Source: Planctomyces sp.
GTDB taxonomy: Bacteria > Planctomycetota > Planctomycetia > Planctomycetales > Planctomycetaceae
Direction of reading: 5' to 3'
Assembly: GCA_005809115.1 (NCBI GenBank)
Contig: SYLK01000879.1
Coordinates: 1 to 10,330 of the forward strand
Length of the DNA: 10,330 nt
The notes under the pieces were generated by a model. It searched no databases, was not told the DNA's origin, and saw only the letters and a program-made list of their open reading frames with translations. The position numbers were made by a program, and so were the translations under genes. Position 1 is the stretch's first letter. Each line of letters starts with the position of its first letter. This document shows, one piece after another, positions 1-5,435 of this stretch.

Positions 1-24
1 ACCGTAATCGTCCACCGTCAACAT
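1..24 (-). CDS. istA: IS21-family transposase IstA, N-terminus only (cut by window edge)
   Basis: Only the first eight codons are in the window and translate to MLTVDDYG. From family knowledge, this closely resembles the usual start of IS21-family IstA transposases (MLTVxDYxKIRRAH...), DDE-type enzymes that act with the IstB ATPase. The ATG is at 24-22, with a purine-rich Shine-Dalgarno stretch (GAGG at 34-31, then GGG next to the ATG). The call rests mainly on context: the reading frame starts about 115 bp inside an element end carrying the repeated terminal motifs expected of IS21 elements. The rest of istA, and presumably istB, lie beyond position 1. Eight codons alone would not support the name. 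Confidence 0.75.
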
Positions 25-34
25 CCCTGACCTC

Positions 35-61
35 GAATCTGCCCAAAAAACAGGCAGATTC
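35..61 (-). promoter_or_regulatory. Perfect 9-bp hairpin just upstream of the istA ribosome binding site
   Basis: GAATCTGCC (35-43) and GGCAGATTC (53-61) are exact reverse complements around a 9-nt loop. On the transcribed minus strand the loop is TGTTTTTTG. The stem ends directly at the GAGG of the istA Shine-Dalgarno. Several insertion sequences use such stems to limit translation or read-through from outside promoters. Because the broken host gene is transcribed toward istA, that role is plausible here, but it is inference. Confidence 0.5.
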
Positions 62-75
62 TACCGTCTACTGCG

Positions 76-138
76 GTGGGTCCGTTTTACGCGCCTATTT
101 CTCTCCCGAAGTGGGTCCGATTTGCACGCCTATCTCCA
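76..138 (-). repeat. Two terminal direct repeats of the IS21-like element
   Basis: Two 28-bp copies lie in direct orientation with a 35-bp period, at 76-103 and 111-138. On the plus strand both begin GTGGGTCCG and share CGCCTAT, and 22 of 28 positions are identical. Tandem copies of such motifs at each end are a hallmark of IS21 elements, where they are thought to be transposase binding sites. The outermost copy defines the element tip. Confidence 0.75.
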
Positions 139-567
139 CCCCATGAACCCCCCACGCACTTCGCCGTTCTCCAGTATCTCCCACAGATCACTCAGATCAA
201 TCTCCAGCGGTGCAGTCAATCCGTCAACCGTCAGGTCTCCGCTCACCTGTGTGGCCCACACGTAAGGAGTGAATTGAACCCATGTCGGACCTGGTTGTGA
301 TTCCTCAAGGTGAGTCATCGCATCAGCACAGGCACGATTCGAATCCAGATCGGACGCGCACAACAGCGACGTCCCTGAGACGGTGAAAATATCTCTCGGC
401 TGCAGTCTGCTGCGCGAGTCTGACACGATGGTTGCCGCCGTGTCCGGCGCTGACGAGATCTGCGGATTGACACCGGGAACCAGCCACTCTGGCGATCCCG
501 CCCCGACAGAACTGGCTATCGACAGTGTCACGGCAATTGAGGACAACCTTGCGAGCAGAGAATTCAT
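130..567 (-). pseudogene. Secreted/outer-membrane beta-barrel-like protein, truncated by the IS21 insertion
   Basis: This ORF has a strong start: ATG at 567 with GGGAGG (581-576) eight bases upstream. Residues 1-24 look like a signal peptide (MNSLLARLSS, a hydrophobic stretch, then SVGAG), so the product is exported. Residues 25-90 are a non-distinctive linker. Residues 94-143 (for example QFTPYVWATQVSGDLTVDG and the SDLWEIL stretch) resemble the first strands of a family of hypothetical outer-membrane beta-barrel proteins with TPYLWA...GDVTV...FSDI..NL..GFMGH segments. I recognise this by pattern only. Host coding ends around residue 143. The last two codons (WR) and the TAG stop come from the insertion element, so the rest of the barrel is missing and the gene is almost certainly inactive. 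The remainder should lie beyond the other end of the element. Confidence 0.65.
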
Positions 568-1033
568 CCGTGAAACCTCCCGTTTCCGCGTCTTGAGATC
601 CCTGTACGTGTCAACTTTCCGTCGATCACAGTACGTCGTGTACCATCAGTCATGGAATCGACATAACCCGCCCGGCGATTGAGAGTCTCAGAATCCGGAT
701 CAGCCCGATTGGAAACAAAATCGCATTTGTTCGGACTGGGAAGTCCGGGGGGACTTTTCCGATTGCGGTCTGGAACCTCGCTGCGGTCAGGTTGTGATCG
801 ACCTTTGGTCGCATGAACTTGTCCAGTGGGGCCGTTGCGAGAACGTACCCTCACTTCGTAACAACTCTGTCCAGCTGGTGGGGCTGTCGCAGGATGCCCT
901 CGGACCAGAGAGACAGCGTGTCACGCAGAAGCGGCAACACCAGGTCGGTCTGCGCCCTGGTACACCCAGGACTGCTGCGTATCGCCGCATCGTCTATTTC
1001 TTCAACCGATTATGTAGTGGGTGCCACGGTTGG
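568..1033. other. 466-bp intergenic stretch without a convincing gene
   Basis: This lies between the SWIM gene stop and the start of the broken secreted-protein gene, and probably holds the promoter of the latter. I see a perfect 6-bp stem with a 4-nt loop at 732-747 (CGGACT GGGA AGTCCG), but no T-run follows on either strand, so it is not a clear terminator. Reading frames here are short, mutually overlapping, lack good ribosome binding sites and resemble nothing I know. One minus-strand frame from about 1013 down to 870 reads like ordinary protein but has no start codon. It could be a gene remnant or chance. Confidence 0.5.
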
Positions 1034-2203
1034 TCACTTTCTGGAAACGGCGCTGGCCGACGACTTTCGTGCTGTGGCCGACTTTGTGCGCCCCTTTGAC
1101 CTGGCCTCAGCCTTCGGCGTGGCCGTCTTCGCCTCTGCGGAGTTTTTGGTGGCCGACGATTTTCGTCTGGCCGCGACGCCGGTACTGGAAACGCCGACCG
1201 ATACCGCGACCGTTCCTGTTTTTGTGGATTTCGCCGAACTGCGGGGGCCACGCCGTGTGGAACGTGTTGTGGCAGCGGCAGTGTCCTGTTTCGGCTGCGC
1301 TGTGCGTCTGGCAGCCCGCCTGGTTCCGGAATCGGTGGCACTGGCTGGGATTGAGGCTGTGGCTTTGACAGTGCCGGAAGCCTGATTCGCTGCAACCGCC
1401 CGCTTCTTTTTGCGGGTCGGTTCAGCAGCCACGGTCTTCGCAACACGCCGCCGATTCTGCTTCCGGCCGGAAGATCCGCCGGTGTCACCCTCCAGTTCAA
1501 TCCCGAAGATTGCACCCAGGTCATGTGAATCAAGGCTGCTGGTCGCGCCCGTCAGTTCGCGGTCGAGGTTTCCGGCCGCAATGGCCTGCGACACCAGCTC
1601 CTGATGATCGACACCACGCAGCAGAAACAACAATTCCGGCTGGTTGTCGAGTCTTGCTCCAACTCCATACATCACAGCAGCCAGGTGCTTGCAGCAGGAC
1701 GAGTAATCCGGGCAGCTGCACGACATCCGGATCTCGCCAGGCGCCGGAAAGAGCCCTGTCTTCTGATCGGTGAGACGCCGCATCACGCCGTCCGACAGCC
1801 TTCCGGATAACAGATCCAGCAGCGAATCTATCGACTCACTGCAGTCGGAGCGAATGGCTTTCCACCGCCGTTTTTCCAGTTCGCTGATCTCGATCCGGAC
1901 CGTGTAAGGTTCCGTTCCCGCAACAATCGCCTCAATCTTTTTCGGTCTGACGACCAGATCCACCACAGATCCGTTGCGGACATATGTCGCTCCGCGGGGC
2001 AGTCGATTTGAATAATCCTGATAGGCCGTCAGATTGTCGCACCACGCCTTGCCCCAGAACGTCTTCGCAATCTGCCGCCCCGACAGGACGACAGGCTCAG
2101 GTGTTCGCTGCTGTTTTCTTGCCAGCTGCGCGGCGTATTGCACAGCCTGATTCTTCTTCTGTCCGACGGAAACATACGGTCGCCATTCAAATCCCCAGCC
2201 CAT
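1034..2203 (-). CDS. SWIM zinc-finger protein with a histone-H1-like basic tail
   Basis: The product has 389 residues. The start at 2203 was chosen because AAAGGAG lies five bases upstream and the protein then begins MGWGFEWRPYVSV, as family members do (typically M..WRPYV.V). The frame stays open upstream to 2470, but that part resembles nothing known. Residues 40-160 form the conserved N-terminal region (IAKTFWGKAWCDNL, NRLPRGATYVRNGSVVDL). The SWIM motif CxC-x6-CxH is at C162, C164, C171 and H173, followed by AAVMYGVGARLD and LLFLLRGVDH. SWIM domains bind zinc and are predicted to contact DNA or proteins. Residues ~245-389 are a low-complexity K/R/A/S/T-rich tail like those of histone H1 or extended HU proteins, probably disordered and DNA-binding (inference). 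It lies downstream of the SNF2 ATPase, its usual bacterial partner. Confidence 0.88.
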   Translation of the reverse strand: MGWGFEWRPYVSVGQKKNQAVQYAAQLARKQQRTPEPVVLSGRQIAKTFWGKAWCDNLTAYQDYSNRLPRGATYVRNGSVVDLVVRPKKIEAIVAGTEPYTVRIEISELEKRRWKAIRSDCSESIDSLLDLLSGRLSDGVMRRLTDQKTGLFPAPGEIRMSCSCPDYSSCCKHLAAVMYGVGARLDNQPELLFLLRGVDHQELVSQAIAAGNLDRELTGATSSLDSHDLGAIFGIELEGDTGGSSGRKQNRRRVAKTVAAEPTRKKKRAVAANQASGTVKATASIPASATDSGTRRAARRTAQPKQDTAAATTRSTRRGPRSSAKSTKTGTVAVSVGVSSTGVAARRKSSATKNSAEAKTATPKAEARSKGRTKSATARKSSASAVSRK

Positions 2204-2208
2204 ATGGA

Positions 2209-2215
2209 CTCCTTT
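2209..2215 (-). promoter_or_regulatory. Ribosome binding site that fixes the SWIM gene start
   Basis: AAAGGAG on the minus strand sits five bases before the ATG at 2203. It is the best Shine-Dalgarno match near this gene and argues against the longer reading frame opening at 2470. Confidence 0.7.
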
Positions 2216-2353
2216 CGCGAACAGATCGGGATTGCGATGCAGCTGCAACCCGGGATCGTAGCCGCGTTTTCGGTGCCAGCAATCCAGAACGCCGCGGTTT
2301 TTTTCGCCAACGGCAATTCGTCGGGCAGGTACGCCGCTGTTCCGAGTTTTCTG

Positions 2354-2490
2354 GAACCCCTGACAAAACCTGCATGGCCGCGTTGCTTCGAGAGTGGTCG
2401 AGATGCCAGGAAGAGTGACGAGGCGACACATGTCGTCGAGGAGCGATGACGCCGCAGATCGGCCGCTCACGCAGGTTTTGTCAGGGGTTC
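2354..2490. repeat. 137-bp element bounded by a perfect 20-bp inverted repeat
   Basis: GAACCCCTGACAAAACCTGC at 2354-2373 has an exact reverse complement at 2471-2490, separated by 97 bp. The right arm ends directly against the SNF2 stop codon (2493-2491). As a minus-strand RNA the arms would form a 20-bp stem, and the interior can fold further: GAGCG-GCCG (2468-2460) pairs with CGGC and CGCTC (down to 2441), leaving a 5-nt bulge. No target duplication is visible at its edges. It could be a small non-autonomous transposable element, a dispersed intergenic repeat, or a structured 3' end/terminator of the SNF2 transcript. No T-run follows the stem, which weakens the classical terminator reading. 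The remaining 150 bp to the SWIM start (2204-2353) hold nothing I recognise beyond the ribosome binding site. Confidence 0.7.
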
Positions 2491-5322
2491 TTACTCATCC
2501 AGCGTGGCGCGACTCACGTCCAGAGCCACGAACTTCAGCAGTTCGGAATCGCTCATTTCGGTCAGCAGTGTCTCGCCGCCTTCTCCCAGCACCTCATCAG
2601 CCAGCTCCTGCTTATCCTGGATCATCCTGTCGATGCGCTCTTCCAGAGTTCCCTTGCAGACAAACTTCTGCACCAGCACGTTGCGATTCTGGCCGATGCG
2701 ATAGGCTCGGTCCGTGGCCTGATTCTCCACGGCCGGGTTCCACCAGCGGTCGAAGTGGATCACATGTGAAGCGGCGGTCAGATTCAGTCCCGTGCCTCCG
2801 GCTTTCACGGAAATCACGAAGAACGGCAGCTCATCCTGCTCCTGAAACTTTCTGACAAGTTCCTTCCTTTTTGCAACCGGAACGCCACCATGCAGCACCA
2901 GCCCGGATCGCCGGAACACCGCCGCAAGGTACTCGGAGAGTGGCCCGCAGATCCCCTGGAACTGAGTGAATACCAGGACCTTTTCCTGACGATCGCGGAT
3001 CGGTTCGCAGATTTCCCGCAGGCTCTGGAACTTTCCGCTCTCGCCCGGATCATAGACGTCCTGATCGAGAAACTGCGCCGGATGATTGCAGAGCTGCTTC
3101 AGCCGCATCAGCATTGACAGCACGAGACCGCGCCGCTGCATGCCGTCGGCGGTGCGAAGCTGTTTCGCCACATTCGCAACCAGCTGTTCGTAGAGCACTG
3201 CCTGCTTTTTCGACAGCCCGCATTCCACCTTGACTTCAGTCTTGTCCGGAAGATCGGGGACGATCGCCGGATCGGTTTTCATCCGCCGCAGGATGTACGG
3301 CCGGACCAGTTTTCTCAGCCCGGATGCCGCGGCCGTGTTCTGCTTCTTCGTCATCTGTTTCACGAAATCACGAAATTGCTTCACCGATCCCAGCAGACCC
3401 GGTACGCAGAAGTCGAACAGCGACCACAGATCACCCAGCTGATTTTCCACCGGAGTGCCGGTGAGCGCGATTCGTCCGCCAGCCTGCAGTTTCCGCACGG
3501 CTTTTGACTGCGAGGAACCGGCGTTCTTGATTGTCTGAGCTTCGTCCAGCACCACCATTCGCCAGTGAATTTCCGTCGGCCAGGCGGAACTTCGAATTAA
3601 CGTGTAGGTCGTGACAACCACGTCGTATCCGTTCAGCTCCGGCAGTGGCTTTTTCGCGATTCGGTCGAGTGTTGCGGCGTCGCATTCTGAGCGGTGTGCC
3701 AGAAATACCTTCAGCTGCGGTGCGAACTTTTCGAGTTCCTGCTTCCAGTTGCCAATCAGCGATGCAGGAACAATCAGCAGAAACGGGCCACTCCGGTTGC
3801 CGGTGCGCCGAGCGTTCGACGGTGGCCGGCGCAGATTCCCGGTCCCCGAGTGCTCGTCCGCCTGTCTCAGACGAAGAATCAGGTCGATCACCTGAATCGT
3901 CTTTCCCAGCCCCATATCGTCCGCCAGGCATGCGCCGAGTCCGAGCTGAGTCATGAACCACAGCCAGCGGACGCCGTCCGCCTGATACGGTCGCAGAGTC
4001 GCCTTCAGCCCGCTGCCCGGACTGCAGCCCACGATCCCATGGGGATCCCGAATCTGGCGCAACGTCTCCGCGAGCCATTCCCCGGCGATGACCGTCGACC
4101 ACTGTGAGGTCTCGGCGGCGACGGTCCCGGACGTCTGCACCTGAGTCCCCGCCAGCAGGCGCATGCCTTCCAGAAAGGAAATCCCGTCGTCGTATTCGCC
4201 CTGCAGGGTCTTCCAGTGCTGCAGGGCTTCCTTCAGTTTCTGCTGATCGACCTCAACCCACTTGCCACGAAGCAGCGTCAGGCCATCTGTGGATGCCAGC
4301 AGCTGCTTCCGCTCGTCATCAGTCAGCGGTGTTCCGTCGATCGCCAGATCAGCGGAAAAATCCAGCAGCGTGTCGAGTCCAGCCTCGCTGGTTCGCTGGT
4401 TTCCAATCCGCACCTGAATACTGGGCCGCGGGGCACGCCGCGAATTCCACCAGTCGGGGACGCGGACAATCAGCCCGGCTTCCTCCATCGCCCCGACATC
4501 CTTCAGAAAACGGTACGCCTGAGAAATCGGCCACGCCTGAGGTTTGAAGATCGACCGCGACGACAGCAGCTGCCCGACCACCTCGCTGCGTTCCGCGGCC
4601 TGTCGTACCGGCGTCAGCAATTCCGCCAGTTTTGCCTGATCACCTTCAGACGCGTACTGCCGCAATGCCTCGGCCAGCGGCAGATGCTGAACCTGAGACC
4701 TGGCCGACAGCCGGTGGGCATAGGTCGCCAGAAACGCGAACGGCCACTTCGGATCACCTCGGTTCTCGGCCAGATGAAACGTGACCCTTCCCAGCAGACG
4801 TGCCTCGGGGTTCAGCTTCAGCAGCAGCGCACGACATCCGCCGTCGGTCTCTGCGGCGCGATCCAGAAACCGACACAGCAGTTCTGACCACAGCAATCTC
4901 AGCAGGTCATTGGTCAGATATTCCAGCCCGCGCATCGGCGGCGACTCGGCCACAATCACGGCCAGAACCAGATCGTCGGGTGGTGCAACGCCGGCTTTCG
5001 CTGCCTTCGCTGCCGCTCCCGAACGGCCCGTGCCAGCAAGTTTCTCCAGACCGGCCAACCGATCATCATCCAGCTGTGCGATCGCCTTCAGAAATCGCTG
5101 AGCCCAGCGTCGCCAGAAGACGAATGGCAGCGGCAGAGCAACCTTGTCGCCGACGCCGGCAAGGTGCAGCAGCCCGTCCGCGGTCGATGCCCGGAACGAC
5201 TTCAGCACTTCGGCAGCGATCGATTCGTCGAGCGCCACGTCGGACCAGGTGGCACTCTGCGAATCCGTGTCCGGCTCGCAGTTGATTCTGCCGGTCGGTG
5301 AGATTGAAAGTGCAAGCTGCAT
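2491..5322 (-). CDS. SNF2-family DNA-dependent ATPase/helicase (bacterial SNF2, DEAD/DEAH superfamily 2)
   Basis: The product has 943 residues from the ATG at 5322. It begins MQLALSISPTG, matching the usual family start, with GGAGGT 12 bases upstream. An in-frame GTG at 5346 would add eight residues but has no ribosome binding site. Residues 1-430 are the N-terminal region typical of bacterial SNF2 proteins (SNF2-associated, DUF3670-like). The ATPase core starts at LRPYQADGVRWL (~443). Walker A DDMGLGKT is at ~468-475, motif Ia LIVPASLIGNW at ~516, motif II DEAQ at ~593 and motif III ALTGTPVEN at ~619. The C-terminal helicase lobe has LVFTQFQ (~783), SVKAGGTGLNL (~838) and the arginine-finger motif DRAYRIGQ (~871). 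All catalytic motifs look intact. A loop of about 27 residues rich in G, R, N and P separates motifs I and Ia. Such proteins use ATP to translocate on duplex DNA and displace bound proteins. The physiological target is unknown, and the SWIM gene downstream suggests joint function. Confidence 0.95.
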   Translation of the reverse strand: MQLALSISPTGRINCEPDTDSQSATWSDVALDESIAAEVLKSFRASTADGLLHLAGVGDKVALPLPFVFWRRWAQRFLKAIAQLDDDRLAGLEKLAGTGRSGAAAKAAKAGVAPPDDLVLAVIVAESPPMRGLEYLTNDLLRLLWSELLCRFLDRAAETDGGCRALLLKLNPEARLLGRVTFHLAENRGDPKWPFAFLATYAHRLSARSQVQHLPLAEALRQYASEGDQAKLAELLTPVRQAAERSEVVGQLLSSRSIFKPQAWPISQAYRFLKDVGAMEEAGLIVRVPDWWNSRRAPRPSIQVRIGNQRTSEAGLDTLLDFSADLAIDGTPLTDDERKQLLASTDGLTLLRGKWVEVDQQKLKEALQHWKTLQGEYDDGISFLEGMRLLAGTQVQTSGTVAAETSQWSTVIAGEWLAETLRQIRDPHGIVGCSPGSGLKATLRPYQADGVRWLWFMTQLGLGACLADDMGLGKTIQVIDLILRLRQADEHSGTGNLRRPPSNARRTGNRSGPFLLIVPASLIGNWKQELEKFAPQLKVFLAHRSECDAATLDRIAKKPLPELNGYDVVVTTYTLIRSSAWPTEIHWRMVVLDEAQTIKNAGSSQSKAVRKLQAGGRIALTGTPVENQLGDLWSLFDFCVPGLLGSVKQFRDFVKQMTKKQNTAAASGLRKLVRPYILRRMKTDPAIVPDLPDKTEVKVECGLSKKQAVLYEQLVANVAKQLRTADGMQRRGLVLSMLMRLKQLCNHPAQFLDQDVYDPGESGKFQSLREICEPIRDRQEKVLVFTQFQGICGPLSEYLAAVFRRSGLVLHGGVPVAKRKELVRKFQEQDELPFFVISVKAGGTGLNLTAASHVIHFDRWWNPAVENQATDRAYRIGQNRNVLVQKFVCKGTLEERIDRMIQDKQELADEVLGEGGETLLTEMSDSELLKFVALDVSRATLDE

Positions 5323-5386
5323 CGACTCTGATCGACCTCCGTCCACAATAAGCGAAATGTCGGCTTCGGCAGGTCTGCGGGAATGG

Positions 5387-5407
5387 GACGGCGGCGATGC
5401 CGCCGTC
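5387..5407 (-). terminator. Perfect 9-bp GC-rich hairpin between the 817-residue gene and SNF2
   Basis: GACGGCGGC (5387-5395) pairs exactly with GCCGCCGTC (5399-5407) around a 3-nt loop. It starts 28 bases after the stop codon of the upstream gene and lies 64 bases before the SNF2 ATG. No T-run follows on the minus strand. It could therefore be a 3'-end stabilising stem, a weak or Rho-assisted terminator, or an attenuator for SNF2, rather than a textbook intrinsic terminator. The rest of the 5323-5435 gap shows no clear promoter. Confidence 0.45.
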
Positions 5408-5435
5408 TGCCGTTCGCGGATCCGACGCTGCCCGG

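Larger units (their letters stand above)
1..138 (-). mobile_element. Left end of an IS21-family insertion sequence
   Basis: Read on the minus strand, the element appears to begin at 138 with TGGAGATAGGCG. IS21 ends normally start with TG and carry several copies of a repeated motif, and both are seen here. Next come a second copy of the terminal repeat, a hairpin (61-35), a ribosome binding site and the start of istA. The host reading frame of a secreted protein runs in from the right and is interrupted exactly here. The boundary could instead be at 143 (TGGGGTGG...), because the GGGGTGG junction is ambiguous. The other end and the 4-8 bp target duplication are outside the window, so only one end is proven. 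Confidence 0.8.

Noticed and set aside
609..614. TTGACA on the minus strand as a -35 box for the secreted-protein gene
   Set aside because: No acceptable -10 hexamer lies 16-18 bases further on, so a sigma-70 promoter cannot be supported.
564..854. Minus-strand frame of 96 codons upstream of the secreted-protein gene
   Set aside because: Its composition is Arg/Pro/Ser/Gly-rich with no domain, it has no clear ribosome binding site, and it overlaps the start region of the better-supported gene.
813..1385. Plus-strand open frame of 190 codons
   Set aside because: It is mostly the complement of the low-complexity tail of the SWIM gene, and its Val/Ala/Phe-rich composition is explained by that.
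2204..2470. N-terminal extension of the SWIM protein by 89 residues to a start at 2470
   Set aside because: The extension crosses the inverted-repeat element, matches nothing known, and a very good ribosome binding site precedes the ATG at 2203.
3431..4102. Minus-strand open frame of 223 codons in another frame inside the SNF2 gene
   Set aside because: It overlaps the intact catalytic core of SNF2 in a different frame and its sequence is not protein-like.
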